Shown: piece by piece, positions 1 to 9,420 of the stretch
Position numbering within the stretch: the first letter of the stretch is position 1
Layout of the letters: every line of letters begins with the position of its first letter
Assembly: GCF_014155765.1 (NCBI RefSeq)
Contig: NZ_SCKT01000001.1
Coordinates: 310,001 to 374,000 of the forward strand
From: Pantoea dispersa
GTDB taxonomy: Bacteria; Pseudomonadota; Gammaproteobacteria; Enterobacterales; Enterobacteriaceae
DNA length: 64,000 nt
Reading direction: 5' to 3'
Program-made: the position numbers and the translations under genes
Notes under the pieces: generated by a model
The model's database searches: none
The model's input: only the letters and a program-made list of their open reading frames with translations
Told to the model about the DNA's origin: nothing

Positions 1-201
1 ACGGCTAAGCGATTTTTCTATTACAGAAACACCTGACTTAGCCTGTGCTGGTACGGCAGACTCGCGGGCCGGCAGCACGCTGGCGCAGCAGTTCCCCATA
101 ACCGCAGGCTATTTACCACGCTCAGCGCGATAAGAAATATTCAGTGATAAAACCCCGGTTAACGGTTTTCATCGGCTGACTAATGCTCCACAATAGCGGA
201 A

Positions 202-223
202 ATTTGTGATCGAGGTCACTTTA
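202..223. promoter_or_regulatory. CRP-binding site upstream of sotB
   Basis: TGTGA at 205-209 and TCACT at 216-220 are separated by six bases, an almost ideal match to the CRP palindrome TGTGA-N6-TCACA. The site lies about 50-70 bp before the sotB start. Control of sotB by cAMP-CRP is inferred from position. The rest of 1-201 holds no gene that I can see. Confidence 0.6.
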
Positions 224-273
224 CCGGGTGCGTTCCTGCCCCCCTCACTCGTCGTTTAGCCGATTTGAATTCA

Positions 274-1458
274 ATGCAATCAACAACCGTTTCCCGTAAA
301 ACAGCCTGGCTGCGTGTGGTGCTGCTGGCTATCGCTGCTTTTGTCTTCAATACCACCGAATTTGTGCCGGTTGGCCTGCTGTCGGACATCGCCAGCAGCT
401 TTGCAATGAAAACCGCTGATGTCGGTATCATGCTGACCATCTATGCCTGGGTCGTGGCGCTGTTATCGCTGCCGTTAATGCTGCTGACGCGCAACGTCGA
501 GCGCCGCCTGCTGCTGGCCATCCTGTTTATTCTGTTTGTTGCCAGCCACCTGTTATCGGCCGTGGCGTGGGATTTCACGTCGCTGGTGCTGTCGCGCATT
601 GGTATTGCGCTGGCGCATGCGGTGTTCTGGTCGATCACCGCCTCGCTGGCGATTCGCGTTGCGCCGGCCGGCAAGAAAACCCAGGCGTTGAGTATGCTGG
701 CCACGGGCACGGCGCTGGCGATGGTGCTGGGCGTACCGATTGGTCGTATTGTGGGTCAGTATCTGGGCTGGCGTACCACCTTTGGTATGATCGGCCTGTC
801 AGCGCTGGTACTGCTGATTATGCTGGTGCGGATACTGCCGCGCCTGCCGAGTGAGCACACCGGTTCACTCAGCAGCGTGCCGATGCTGTTTCGCCGCCCG
901 GCGCTGGTGGCGATGTACATTCTGGTCACCGTCGTGGTGACCGCGCACTACACCGCTTACAGCTATATCGAGCCGTTTATGCAGGTGGTAGCCAGCGCTG
1001 ATGAGAACTTCACCACCCTGTTACTGCTGCTGTTCGGCTCAGCCGGCATTCTGGGCAGCATTCTGTTCAGTACGCTGGGCAATAAATTCCCGTCCGCGCT
1101 GCTGATCGCCGCCATTGCGCTGATCACCCTGTGTATGGGTCTGCTGGTGTTTGCTGCAGTACGCCCGGCAGCAATTACCGTGCTGTGTATTATCTGGGGC
1201 ATGGCAATGATGATGATCGGCCTGGCGATGCAGGTGCGCGTGCTATCGCTGGCACCGGACGCCACCGACGTCGCCATGTCGCTGTTTTCCGGTATTTATA
1301 ACATCGGCATCGGCGCAGGCGCGCTACTCGGTAACCAGGTCAGTCTGCATCTGCAAATGGCAGACGTGGGCAACGTGGGCGCCATCATTGGCCTGGCGGG
1401 ACTGTTCTGGTGCATCGCTATTTTCCGCCGTTATCCGCAGCTGCGCTCCAACGGCTAG
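274..1458 (+). CDS. sotB: MFS sugar efflux transporter SotB
   Basis: Inner-membrane proton-driven exporter of the DHA1 drug/sugar efflux group; E. coli SotB (YdeA) exports arabinose and IPTG. The 394-aa product matches the SotB family end to end from memory: the N-terminal stretch with [16 protein letters not shown], the loop with [10 protein letters not shown], and the C-terminal half with [15 protein letters not shown] and [11 protein letters not shown]. Twelve hydrophobic segments are expected. ATG at 274 is preferred over an in-frame TTG at 265, because the residues from 274 align with the E. coli start. The gene stands alone beside the rhamnose genes, so relief of sugar-phosphate or sugar overflow is a plausible role. 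A CRP-like palindrome sits upstream. Confidence 0.9.
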   Translation: MQSTTVSRKTAWLRVVLLAIAAFVFNTTEFVPVGLLSDIASSFAMKTADVGIMLTIYAWVVALLSLPLMLLTRNVERRLLLAILFILFVASHLLSAVAWDFTSLVLSRIGIALAHAVFWSITASLAIRVAPAGKKTQALSMLATGTALAMVLGVPIGRIVGQYLGWRTTFGMIGLSALVLLIMLVRILPRLPSEHTGSLSSVPMLFRRPALVAMYILVTVVVTAHYTAYSYIEPFMQVVASADENFTTLLLLLFGSAGILGSILFSTLGNKFPSALLIAAIALITLCMGLLVFAAVRPAAITVLCIIWGMAMMMIGLAMQVRVLSLAPDATDVAMSLFSGIYNIGIGAGALLGNQVSLHLQMADVGNVGAIIGLAGLFWCIAIFRRYPQLRSNG

Positions 1459-1470
1459 TGCGTTTCACAG

Positions 1471-1498
1471 GCAGCGGCGCCCCTGGCGGCACCGCTGC
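1471..1498. terminator. Hairpin between convergent sotB and rhaM
   Basis: Arms at 1471-1481 and 1488-1498 are complementary except for one mismatch. No U-run follows, so termination is only suggested by the position between two convergent genes. Confidence 0.35.
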
Positions 1499-1510
1499 TG
1501 ACATGGCCGG

Positions 1511-1825
1511 CTAAGGCAGGAAAAACATCGGCTGTAGTGCTTTGCTCACCGGGCTGTTGTCGGGATTTGATGGCATCAGGTCACGCATTGACGCCCACCA
1601 GCGCTGACACACCTCAGTTTGCGCTACAGCCTGCCAGCGCGCTTCGGATTCAATTTCGACGCTGGCAAACAGCAGGTTGCGTTCAGCATCCAGCCAGATC
1701 GCGTAGTTGTGCGCGCCATGCGCTTTCAGCGTCCGTTCCAGCTCCGGCCAGATTGGCGTGTGACGGCGCTGATACTCCGCATGGCAGTGCGCATAGACCT
1801 GCATGACGAACGCTTTACGCAACAT
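1511..1825 (-). CDS. rhaM: L-rhamnose mutarotase RhaM
   Basis: Interconverts alpha and beta anomers of L-rhamnose, speeding entry into the cytoplasmic isomerase pathway. At 104 aa it has the usual family length, with the conserved KAFVMQV, HxEYQRRHxPIWPEL, [11 protein letters not shown] and NPDNSPVS segments. ATG at 1825 gives the same N-terminus as E. coli (M-x-RKAF); a GTG one codon upstream is the alternative. The start lies inside the end of rhaD (11-nt overlap), so the two are translationally coupled and rhaM is the last gene of rhaBADM. Confidence 0.95.
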   Translation of the reverse strand: MLRKAFVMQVYAHCHAEYQRRHTPIWPELERTLKAHGAHNYAIWLDAERNLLFASVEIESEARWQAVAQTEVCQRWWASMRDLMPSNPDNSPVSKALQPMFFLP

Positions 1826-2657
1826 CACTGCGCTCCGCCTGCAGCGCCGCCGGCCACGGCTTCACGTTAAAGCGTTCGCCCAGCGCGATCAGCTGTTCGG
1901 TGGTGATGCTCTGACGAATGCCGCCCATCGACAGCGCCATAACCACCACCTGCGATGACTTCTCAGCGGTATCAATCAGACCAAAGGTTTCGTCGAGCGT
2001 CGGTCCGGCGCCAAAGATTCCGTGGAAAGGCCACATCACCAGGCTATGGCTGGCCATCGCTTCTGCCGTCGCCTGACCAATGCCATCGGTACCCGGTACC
2101 ATCCAGGGCAAAATGCCGACGCCATCGGGGAACACCACCAGGCACTCGGTGCTGCCCTCCCACAGCAGGCGGGTAAAGCGCGCCGCATCCAGATCCACCA
2201 CATAGCTGAGCGCCATGAAGTGGGTGGCGTGACAGTGCATAATCACCCGGTCCGCGCCGTGGCTCAGTGCCTTGCGTACGCTGTGTGACTGAAAGTGCGC
2301 CGCCAGCTCGGACGTTGGCAGCCCTCCGTTGCTGAGCCCCCAGTGAATTTTGAACGACAGCCCTTTGTCATCCACCTGCAGCAGCACCAGACTGTCTGAC
2401 GGATCGAGCTGCACGTTGCGAAAGAACTTACCGGAGCCGGTCACCAGGAACCAGTCGTTGGCCAGCGCGGGCGCCGGCTTGCTCAGTTCAATACAGCGCG
2501 GTGCCGGATAAAAATCGCTGGCATACGCGCTGACCTCTTCCGGCAACAGACGCAGACTGACGTTGCCGCCGTTACGTTCATCCCAGCCTTTCAGCCACAT
2601 GTCACTGGTGGCTTTAACCATGTCGCGCACAAACCACGCGGAGAGAATTGTTTGCAT
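1815..2657 (-). CDS. rhaD: Rhamnulose-1-phosphate aldolase RhaD
   Basis: Class II zinc aldolase that splits L-rhamnulose 1-phosphate into dihydroxyacetone phosphate and L-lactaldehyde. The 280-aa product carries [12 protein letters not shown] near the N-terminus, [15 protein letters not shown], the zinc-binding MHCHATH motif, [15 protein letters not shown] and [18 protein letters not shown]. Start ATG 2657 is preceded by AAGGA at good spacing and matches the E. coli MQNI start; the longer upstream frame is not needed. It lies 11 nt after rhaA. The lactaldehyde product is the substrate of AldA, encoded at 9421-10857. Confidence 0.97.
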   Translation of the reverse strand: MQTILSAWFVRDMVKATSDMWLKGWDERNGGNVSLRLLPEEVSAYASDFYPAPRCIELSKPAPALANDWFLVTGSGKFFRNVQLDPSDSLVLLQVDDKGLSFKIHWGLSNGGLPTSELAAHFQSHSVRKALSHGADRVIMHCHATHFMALSYVVDLDAARFTRLLWEGSTECLVVFPDGVGILPWMVPGTDGIGQATAEAMASHSLVMWPFHGIFGAGPTLDETFGLIDTAEKSSQVVVMALSMGGIRQSITTEQLIALGERFNVKPWPAALQAERSDVA

Positions 2658-2668
2658 GAATCGATTCC

Positions 2669-3925
2669 TTAACGTTGACGCAGCACGTGTTGTTCGTAGT
2701 GACGGACTTCGCTTAGCCAGCTGGCATCGGCTGGCACATCGTGGCGCAGGCACCACGCTTCCCATACCGCCTGCCACGGCAGCGACTTCTGCTCTTCAAG
2801 CAGCGCCAGACGGGCGGTGAAATCCCCATCACGCTCCCGCTGACGCAGCTGTTCGCCCGGCTCCAGCAGCGCCCGCAACAGGGCTTTTTGGGTATTGCGC
2901 GTGCCGATCACCCAGGCGGCAATGCGGTTGATCGAGGCATCGAAGAAGTCGAGACCGATGTGCACCCTGTCGAACAATTTTTGTCGGGCGATCTCACTGG
3001 CAATCGCCTGGGTTTCATCATCCAGCAGCACCACGTGATCGCTGTCCCAGCGGACCGGACGGCTGACGTGCAACAGCAGGCGCGGCACAAACAGCATGGC
3101 GCTGGAGATTTTGTCGGAGATCACTTCGGTAGGATGGAAGTGGCCGGCATCCAGCGTCAGCGCGGTCTGGCGGCTGGTGGCGTAACCGAGGCAGAACTCA
3201 CTGGAACCCACGGTGTAACTCTCCGCGCCAATGCCAAACAGTTTGCTTTCTACCGCATCAATGTGGTGCTGCGGATTCAGCGGTTCGCGGATGATCTCAT
3301 CCAGCGCGCTGGCGAGACGCTGGCGCGGCGCGAGGCGATCGACGGTGAGATCTTTCATGCCGTCCGGCACCCAGATATTCATGACTGACGGCGTGCCCAG
3401 CTGCTCGCCAAACCAGGCGGAAATACGGCGGCTGGCGGTGCAGTGGTCGATCCAGAACTGGCGAATGCCCGGATCGGCATGCGACAGCGTAAACCCGTCT
3501 GCGCTGAGCGCATGAGAAAAACAGGTTGGGTTAAAATCCAGCCCCAGCTTTTTGCTTTTCGCCCACTCCAGCCAGTTGCTGAAGTGCTGCGGTTCAATCG
3601 CATCACGTTCCACCGGGCGGTCGCTCTCGAGGTAGATGGCATGCAGGTTGAGGCGTTTGGCGCCGGGAATCAGCGACATCGCTTTGTCGAGATCGGCACG
3701 CAGTTCAACCGCGTTGCGCGCCCGCCCCGGATAGTTGCCGGTCGCCTGAATGCCGCCGGTGAGCGCCCCCTGCGGATTCTCAAACCCACGTACATCGTCG
3801 CCCTGCCAGCAGTGCATCGACACCGGAATGGTATCCAGTTGTGCCATCACCTGTTCCACATCCACCCCAATGGCGGCGTAGCGTTGTCTGGCCAGTTCAA
3901 AGGCCTGTTCAATCAGCTTTGTCAT
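2669..3925 (-). CDS. rhaA: L-rhamnose isomerase RhaA
   Basis: Isomerises L-rhamnose to L-rhamnulose in the cytoplasm, a Mn/Zn-dependent TIM-barrel enzyme. The 418 aa are close to the 419 of E. coli RhaA, and the sequence is highly conserved ([79 protein letters not shown]). ATG 3925 has AAGGA eleven bases upstream; an in-frame TTG at 3931 is rejected. The start overlaps the end of rhaB by 17 nt, typical of rhaBAD coupling. Confidence 0.97.
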   Translation of the reverse strand: MTKLIEQAFELARQRYAAIGVDVEQVMAQLDTIPVSMHCWQGDDVRGFENPQGALTGGIQATGNYPGRARNAVELRADLDKAMSLIPGAKRLNLHAIYLESDRPVERDAIEPQHFSNWLEWAKSKKLGLDFNPTCFSHALSADGFTLSHADPGIRQFWIDHCTASRRISAWFGEQLGTPSVMNIWVPDGMKDLTVDRLAPRQRLASALDEIIREPLNPQHHIDAVESKLFGIGAESYTVGSSEFCLGYATSRQTALTLDAGHFHPTEVISDKISSAMLFVPRLLLHVSRPVRWDSDHVVLLDDETQAIASEIARQKLFDRVHIGLDFFDASINRIAAWVIGTRNTQKALLRALLEPGEQLRQRERDGDFTARLALLEEQKSLPWQAVWEAWCLRHDVPADASWLSEVRHYEQHVLRQR

Positions 3926-5390
3926 ATGCAAGTTCCTTAGCAGGTAGGCTCAGCGCCGCAAAGCGAGCCTGATGGGCCGCAAAGACGCTGTGATTCAGCG
4001 GGATAAATTTTTCTAACGGGAAATTGTGGCGAATGCAGCGGCGTAAATCGGCCACGTCGCGCAACTCACCCAGCGCGATCAGCTGGCAGCCGATGTTGCC
4101 CAGTGTCGAGGCTTCCACCGGGCCGGCAAACACCGGCAGCCGACAGGCATCGGCGCACAGCTGGTTAAGCAGCGGATTCTGGCAGCCACCACCGACGATA
4201 TGTAACTGCCGCAGCGCAGTGCCGCGCAGGTGGCTAAGCTCCTGCAGCGTCTGCGAATAGAGCAGCGCCAGGCTGTCAAAAATGGTGCGCGCCAGCGCCG
4301 CCGGGCTGTGCGGCACGGGCATCGCCTGTTCGGCGCAGGCGTTCTGGATCTCCTGCACCATACTGGCCGGATTGATGAAGCGGTGATGATTAGGGTGAAT
4401 CAGGGCGCGGCAGGCCGGTTCCCGCGCGGCGTCGGCGATCAGCGCAGTGAGATCGCTGATGTGCAGTTCGCTGCACACCCGCTGCAACAGCCACAGGCCC
4501 ATGATGTTTTTCAGCACCCGATAGCCTTCCGCACCGCCTTCATTGGTCAGATTAGCCTGCAGCGCCGCCTCGCTGACACAGGGCTGCAGGCTTTCGATGC
4601 CGATCAGCGACCAGGTGCCGGAGCTGAGATAGGCAGCATCGTCCTGCTCCAGCGGCGTGGCCAGCACCGCACTGGCGGTATCATGGGTGGCGACGGCGAT
4701 CACCGGAATGCGCTGGCCGCTGGCGTTGCGCCAGTAACCGACGGTATTGCCCGGCGCACGCGGCGTGCCGAACCAGCTGGTGTCTGCGCCCGCCCAGGCC
4801 AGCAGCTCGCGATCCCATTCGCCGCTGTGAATATTTAGCAGCTGGGTGGTGGTGGCGTTGGTGTATTCCCAGTTGAGTTCACCGGTCAGGCGATAGTGCA
4901 GATAATCCGGAATCATCAGCGCGTGCTTCACCTGCGCCTGCCAGTCCGGCTGCTGCAGATGCAGCGCGCGCAGCTGATACAGCGTGTTGAACGGCAGAAA
5001 CTGAATGCCGGTACGCTGATACAACGCCGGTTTCCCGAGCTCACGCATCGCCTGGGCCATCAGGCCGTCGGTGCGTTTATCACGGTAGCTGACCGCTTCG
5101 CCCACCCGCTCGCCGTGCGCGTCCAGCAGCACCAGATCCACGCCCCAGGTATCAATGCCGAGGCTGTCCGGCACAATGTCCTCCTCATCCAGCTGCTGCA
5201 GCCCGGCGCGAATCTCCTGTTCCAGCCGGTCCAAATCCCAGCAGTCATAATCGCCGCGCTGCACGCGCGGGTTGGCGAAACGCCGCACTTCGCGCAGGCT
5301 GAGCTGCTGACGGTCAGCCTGCCAGCTGGCCAGCATGACGCGGCCACTGGATGCGCCTAAATCGATGGCAACAATATTACGCAGACTCAT
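3909..5390 (-). CDS. rhaB: Rhamnulokinase RhaB
   Basis: Phosphorylates L-rhamnulose with ATP to L-rhamnulose 1-phosphate. The 493-aa FGGY-type kinase shows the N-terminal phosphate-binding [14 protein letters not shown], the substrate region [40 protein letters not shown], and the C-terminal adenine-binding [19 protein letters not shown] followed by [14 protein letters not shown] 5390 is preceded by AGGGAG. It is the first gene of rhaBADM and is transcribed away from rhaSR, so the 289-bp gap to rhaS carries its control region. Confidence 0.96.
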   Translation of the reverse strand: MSLRNIVAIDLGASSGRVMLASWQADRQQLSLREVRRFANPRVQRGDYDCWDLDRLEQEIRAGLQQLDEEDIVPDSLGIDTWGVDLVLLDAHGERVGEAVSYRDKRTDGLMAQAMRELGKPALYQRTGIQFLPFNTLYQLRALHLQQPDWQAQVKHALMIPDYLHYRLTGELNWEYTNATTTQLLNIHSGEWDRELLAWAGADTSWFGTPRAPGNTVGYWRNASGQRIPVIAVATHDTASAVLATPLEQDDAAYLSSGTWSLIGIESLQPCVSEAALQANLTNEGGAEGYRVLKNIMGLWLLQRVCSELHISDLTALIADAAREPACRALIHPNHHRFINPASMVQEIQNACAEQAMPVPHSPAALARTIFDSLALLYSQTLQELSHLRGTALRQLHIVGGGCQNPLLNQLCADACRLPVFAGPVEASTLGNIGCQLIALGELRDVADLRRCIRHNFPLEKFIPLNHSVFAAHQARFAALSLPAKELAYDKAD

Positions 5391-5496
5391 GGCGAGTACT
5401 CCCTGTGAAGACATGGCGACAGAGTAGAAATCCTGCGCCGCAGACACCTTCCCGCGAGTGCCAGCGGGTCATCACTGCTGGCAGGTTTGCAAAGAT

Positions 5497-5518
5497 GTTC
5501 GTGAGTGAGCTCACAGAA
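5497..5518. promoter_or_regulatory. CRP site in the rhaB-rhaS intergenic region
   Basis: GTGA at 5501-5504 and TCACA at 5511-5515 with a six-base spacer give a near-consensus CRP palindrome, about 107 bp before rhaB and 162 bp before rhaS. Catabolite activation of both divergent rha units is established in E. coli. RhaS/RhaR half-sites should lie here too, but I could not delimit them; an ATTTTCCTG stretch near 5590 resembles part of the E. coli site. Confidence 0.6.
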
Positions 5519-5679
5519 CCGCATAACGGCAGAGTTGTGAGCCTTGCCGCAATTCCATCAATCACTTAGGCGATCTTGAATAATTGGCGATTTTCCTGCG
5601 CTGCCCGGTGCAAAATTCAAGGTAAGGTGGCAGGCGGCTGCGTAGACTCGGTTACGGTTTTGTTAACTGAGGGCGCATG

Positions 5680-6501
5680 ATGACGGTATTACACAGTGCT
5701 GATTTCTTTCCGGCCGGCGATTACACGATAGCCATTGAGCCACGTGTGCCGCAGTCGGCGTTTCCGGAGCATCACCATGATTTTCACGAAATTGTGCTGG
5801 TGGAACAGGGCTCGGGCATCCACGTATTTAATGGTCAGCCGCAGGCGCTCAGCGCCGGCTGCGTCTGTTTTGTGCGCGATCACGATCGCCATCTGTACGA
5901 GCAAACCGACAATCTGTGCCTGACGAATGTGTTGTATCGCAGTCCGGCGGCGTTCCGCTTTCTGTCAGGCCTGCAGGCGCTGCTGCCGCGCGAACAGGAC
6001 GGCCAGTACGTTTCACACTGGCGGATTAACCATAAAGTGATGGCGCAGGCGCTGCAGCTGGTGACGCAGATGAAGCAGCCGGCCAGCTGGTCGCTGGAAC
6101 GTCAGGCGCAGCAGGAACAGCACTTTTTGCAGCTGCTGGTGCTGCTGCGCGAGGCGGCGCACAACGATCAGGCGCAGGATCAGGATGCCCGCCTGCACCG
6201 CTTGCTGGACTGGCTGAATGCGCACTACAGTGAGGAGATTGCGTGGGAAGCGCTGGCCGATCGCTTCTGTTTGTCGCTGCGTACCCTGCATCGCCAGATG
6301 AAGCAGCAGACCGGCAGCACGCCGCAGCGCTATCTCAATCGGCTGCGTTTATTGCAGGCGCGGCACCTGTTGCGCCACAGCGAGATGCGCATCACGGACA
6401 TCGCCTATCAGTGTGGGTTTGGTGACAGTAATCACTTCTCCACCCTGTTCCGGCGGGAATTTGGCTGCGCGCCGCGCATGGCGCGCCAGCAGATGGGGTA
6501 A
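5680..6501 (+). CDS. rhaS: AraC-family rhamnose activator RhaS
   Basis: Rhamnose-responsive activator of rhaBAD and rhaT. The 273 aa begin with a cupin-like sensor domain ([42 protein letters not shown]) and end in an AraC double helix-turn-helix ([54 protein letters not shown]). Two ATGs are adjacent (5677 and 5680); the second gives the E. coli MTVLHS start and better spacing from GAGGG at 5669. rhaR follows after 13 nt, so rhaSR is one operon. Confidence 0.95.
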   Translation: MTVLHSADFFPAGDYTIAIEPRVPQSAFPEHHHDFHEIVLVEQGSGIHVFNGQPQALSAGCVCFVRDHDRHLYEQTDNLCLTNVLYRSPAAFRFLSGLQALLPREQDGQYVSHWRINHKVMAQALQLVTQMKQPASWSLERQAQQEQHFLQLLVLLREAAHNDQAQDQDARLHRLLDWLNAHYSEEIAWEALADRFCLSLRTLHRQMKQQTGSTPQRYLNRLRLLQARHLLRHSEMRITDIAYQCGFGDSNHFSTLFRREFGCAPRMARQQMG

Positions 6502-6514
6502 CCGGAGGGCTGAC

Positions 6515-7381
6515 ATGCCGCTGTTACTGACGCGCGAGGATTACTTCCCGGCCAGCAATTTGCCCATAGCCGTGGCAGAACGCATGCCGCAGCCCTCTTT
6601 CCCACCGCACCGGCATGAGTTCAGCGAGATTGTGATTGTCTGGCGCGGTAATGGCCTGCATATCCTCAACGATCGGCCGTGGCTGATCACCTGCGGCGAT
6701 GTGTTTTACATTCGTGACAGTGATTGCCACAGCTTTGATAGCGTCAACGAACTGGCGCTCGACAATATTCTCTACTGCCGCGATCGCTTCAGCCTGGCGC
6801 TCGACTGGCAGCAGCTGCTGCCGCCACAGGATGAAGAGACACCCGCCAGCTGGCGTCTGACCACGCGCGGCATGGCGCTGGCGCGCGGCGTCATCAGCCA
6901 GCTGGAGCGCGAAAGTCGCAAAAGCGATTCGCTATCGATTCAGCTGTCGGAAGCGCTGTTTTTGCAGCTGGCACTGATATTGCGCCGTCACGGCTACGCC
7001 GCCGATCGGCCGTGGGTGCTGCCGGAGGGCGAACAGCTCGATCTGCTGATGTCGGCGCTGCTCGGCGATATCAGCCGCCCCTTCGATCTGTCCCATTTCT
7101 GCCAGCAAAATCAGCTCAGCGAACGGTCGCTGAAACAGCTGTTCCGTCAGCAAACCGGCATGACCATCGGCCACTACCTGCGTCAGCTGCAGCTGTGTCA
7201 GGCAAAATATCTGTTGCGCACGCAGGCATGCCTGATTAGCGAAGTGGCGGCGCGCTGCGGGTTTGATGACAGCAACTACTTTTCCGTGGTGTTTACGCGC
7301 GAAACCGGGTTAACGCCCAGCGCGTGGCGTCAGCGTTTTTTGTCGCCGCGCGAACCGATGGCAGACAAAGAAAAAGCCTGA
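6515..7381 (+). CDS. rhaR: AraC-family rhamnose activator RhaR
   Basis: Transcription factor that, with rhamnose, activates rhaSR. The 288-aa product has the same plan as RhaS: a sensor domain with [19 protein letters not shown] and [14 protein letters not shown], then an AraC DNA-binding domain ([53 protein letters not shown]). Start ATG 6515 has a strong GGAGGG at 6504-6509 immediately after the rhaS stop. The last codons overlap the left arm of a hairpin that terminates rhaT on the other strand. Confidence 0.93.
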   Translation: MPLLLTREDYFPASNLPIAVAERMPQPSFPPHRHEFSEIVIVWRGNGLHILNDRPWLITCGDVFYIRDSDCHSFDSVNELALDNILYCRDRFSLALDWQQLLPPQDEETPASWRLTTRGMALARGVISQLERESRKSDSLSIQLSEALFLQLALILRRHGYAADRPWVLPEGEQLDLLMSALLGDISRPFDLSHFCQQNQLSERSLKQLFRQQTGMTIGHYLRQLQLCQAKYLLRTQACLISEVAARCGFDDSNYFSVVFTRETGLTPSAWRQRFLSPREPMADKEKA

Positions 7382-7403
7382 CGCGCGCAGAGACGCGTCA
7401 GGC
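7367..7403 (-). terminator. Rho-independent terminator of rhaT, overlapping the rhaR end
   Basis: A perfect 10-bp stem (7376-7385 with 7394-7403) is followed on the minus strand by TTTTTCTTT. It therefore reads as an intrinsic terminator for rhaT, although its distal part lies inside the last codons of rhaR. Confidence 0.7.
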
Positions 7404-7422
7404 GGTGCGAGGTTAAGCGCGG

Positions 7423-8457
7423 TCAGGCAGCCATACCGAGACCGACAATGTTTGCCGCGATAATGATCACCACGCAGCCAATCGACAACACGCTTACCGG
7501 TCGACGCCCCACCGATTTCCACTCCTTCAGCACCAGTCCCACCAGGCCGCCGCACAGCACGTACAGGCTCATGTGCAGCATCCAGCTAACGAAGTCGTAC
7601 TGCGGAGGAATTTTTGCGTGGCCCCAGGCATAGAAGAAGAACTGCAGATACCACATGGTTCCCCCCAGCACGGCGAAAGCAATGTTGGCGATCAGCAGCG
7701 GTTTTGCTACGGAAAAGTCACGGCGCAGCGAAAGCTCCGGCTTCACCGCCAGGCGGATAAAGCAGTACGCGAGGTTGATCAGCGCGCCACCGCCCATGAT
7801 CACCACGTAACTCGGCAATGCCACATACAGCGGATTGATGCCCAGACTGGCAGCGGCTTCATGCATCGGCTTCGCCGCATCCATGGCAAACGACATGCCA
7901 GCCGAGAAGATGCCGCACAGCACCGCCAGCACCAGGCCTTTCTTCAGGTTGAAATCTTCGGCGTTAATCCCCAGCGCCCGTTCCTTTAGCAGCCCGGCGC
8001 GCGACACAATCGCCACACCCAGCAGCGCAACCAGTACGCCCAGCAGCGTCATCCGGCCGCCGGCGGAGCTGAACAGTTCAACGAATCGGCCCTGCAACAG
8101 CGGCGTCATCAGCGTCCCCACCACCAGCGTAATGCCAATGGCGATGCCAATCCCCATCGACATCCCCAGATAGCGCATGGTGAGGCCATAGTTGATGTTG
8201 CCGATACCCCACATGGCACCGAACAGAAACACCGGCAGCAGCTGCGATAAACTGAAACTGCTGTAGTACGCCCAGAAGTTCGGTAACAGCGCGGCACTGA
8301 CTGCCCAGGGCAGAATCAGCCACGACATCACGCCGCCGACCGACCACATGGTTTCCCATGACCACTTTTTAACCTGTTTAAACGGAGCATAAAAACAGGC
8401 GGCGCTGGCGGCACCCACCAGATGCCAGAAGATACCTGCAAGAATGGCACTGTTCAT
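7423..8457 (-). CDS. rhaT: L-rhamnose:H+ symporter RhaT
   Basis: Inner-membrane proton symporter for L-rhamnose. At 344 aa it has the same length as E. coli RhaT and ten predicted membrane segments; the N-terminus reads [23 protein letters not shown], followed by [11 protein letters not shown]. Family segments such as [22 protein letters not shown] and [20 protein letters not shown] are intact. ATG 8457 is the only sensible start. It is convergent with rhaR, and its own promoter must lie in 8458-8824. Confidence 0.95.
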   Translation of the reverse strand: MNSAILAGIFWHLVGAASAACFYAPFKQVKKWSWETMWSVGGVMSWLILPWAVSAALLPNFWAYYSSFSLSQLLPVFLFGAMWGIGNINYGLTMRYLGMSMGIGIAIGITLVVGTLMTPLLQGRFVELFSSAGGRMTLLGVLVALLGVAIVSRAGLLKERALGINAEDFNLKKGLVLAVLCGIFSAGMSFAMDAAKPMHEAAASLGINPLYVALPSYVVIMGGGALINLAYCFIRLAVKPELSLRRDFSVAKPLLIANIAFAVLGGTMWYLQFFFYAWGHAKIPPQYDFVSWMLHMSLYVLCGGLVGLVLKEWKSVGRRPVSVLSIGCVVIIIAANIVGLGMAA

Positions 8458-8824
8458 TGTTATTCCTTCGTAAGGTTGAGGCCAGACGGAAACACCTGCG
8501 GTTTCCGATTAGTGGCAGTCTATGGCGCACTACGTGGACTCAGCCTTTGGATAGTTGCCGTAAAGCCAGGCTGACTGGCAAAATCGGGGGGGTATGCAAC
8601 ATAAGGATCACAAATTCGCATTTGCCGCTGTTATGCCGGGCGAGTTCTTTAAGTTGCTTATTATTCGGCATATTTTTGATTTATGTTGTGTTGATCGGCA
8701 CAGTTTTTCATCTGTTGCCAGCGCGCCGCTTAACATGGCACTCACACAAAGCTGCGCGAATCACTTCCCCCGACGGGGTTAAATCCGTATAACGTGGGAA
8801 AAATCATCGGAACCAGGGATTGAG
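8458..8824. other. Intergenic region between rhaT and the 107-aa gene
   Basis: These 367 bases lie between divergent genes and hold no convincing ORF. A small hairpin (8565-8569 with 8575-8579) lies on the rhaT side, and an AT-rich stretch at 8640-8700 may carry promoters. RhaS control of rhaT is expected from E. coli, but I could not place a site. Confidence 0.5.
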
Positions 8825-9148
8825 ATGAAGAGCAAACGGTTAACGCTGGTGCTGTCGCAGGCGGTGAGCCGCGTGATGCTGGATGACATCCGCGCCATCG
8901 TGCCGCCCGAGGCGCTGAATGTGTTCATTAATGGCTTAGATACTACTCACTACGCCACGCTGGACTGCGTGCAGAGCGAAGAGAACTGCGCGCTGCTGGC
9001 GTCAGCCATTGTGGTGTGGCGTCAGCTCGGCCATGTGCATCAGATTCAGTATCAGAAAGGCGAACATCTGCGTCAGGTCGATGACGCGACACAATTTCAG
9101 CTATTCAGTATGATGAAAACCCACCGCGCGCTAATCCAGCTCGCTTAA
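8825..9148 (+). CDS. Conserved hypothetical protein, 107 aa
   Basis: I do not recognise a family. The product is a soluble-looking 107-aa protein without signal peptide or membrane segment; it starts MKSKRLTLVLSQAVSRVM and has two cysteines mid-protein (DCVQSEENCALL). ATG 8825 follows AGGGATTGAG at 8815-8824. It lies between rhaT and aldA, and a 32-aa membrane microprotein follows after only 14 nt, so the two are probably cotranscribed. Codon use is like its neighbours, supporting a real gene. Function unknown. Confidence 0.7.
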   Translation: MKSKRLTLVLSQAVSRVMLDDIRAIVPPEALNVFINGLDTTHYATLDCVQSEENCALLASAIVVWRQLGHVHQIQYQKGEHLRQVDDATQFQLFSMMKTHRALIQLA

Positions 9149-9162
9149 CGCTCAGGATGCAT

Positions 9163-9261
9163 ATGAAAATCGGTCTGCTGTTCCCCATCGCCATTATTGT
9201 TGCCGGTGTCAGTTTTCTGGTCTGGTTTATTGCCAGCGGCGCCATGATGCCCGGTTCCTGA
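9163..9261 (+). CDS. yoaK: Small membrane protein resembling YoaK
   Basis: A 32-aa frame encodes one hydrophobic helix (IGLLFPIAIIVAGVSFLVWF) ending in a short tail with PGS. CAGGA at 9153-9157 lies six bases before ATG 9163. The pattern M-[KR]-IG-[LI]-[LI]-FP...FL-x-WF...PG[SA] agrees with E. coli YoaK (32 aa) as I remember it, a single-pass inner-membrane protein of unknown role. It lies 14 nt behind the 107-aa gene. The length and motif match argue against chance; the symbol is tentative. Confidence 0.65.
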   Translation: MKIGLLFPIAIIVAGVSFLVWFIASGAMMPGS

Positions 9262-9420
9262 AACGGTCCACTGACGCAGAATGCTGCGTCGGTCGCGTGA
9301 TTCTTGCCGCTATTGCCAGCGCCCTGCCGGTGCTGGCAGTGATAAAAAGGTCGCCAGCGTTCATCTGCTTCACTCTTCCTTCACATCAGTTTAACAAAAC
9401 CGAGCGTGGAGCCCCTGCAC

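Noticed and set aside
9272-9292. Hairpin after the YoaK-like gene as a terminator
   Set aside because: A short GACGCAG...CTGCGTC stem is present but no T-run follows, so I did not list it as a terminator.
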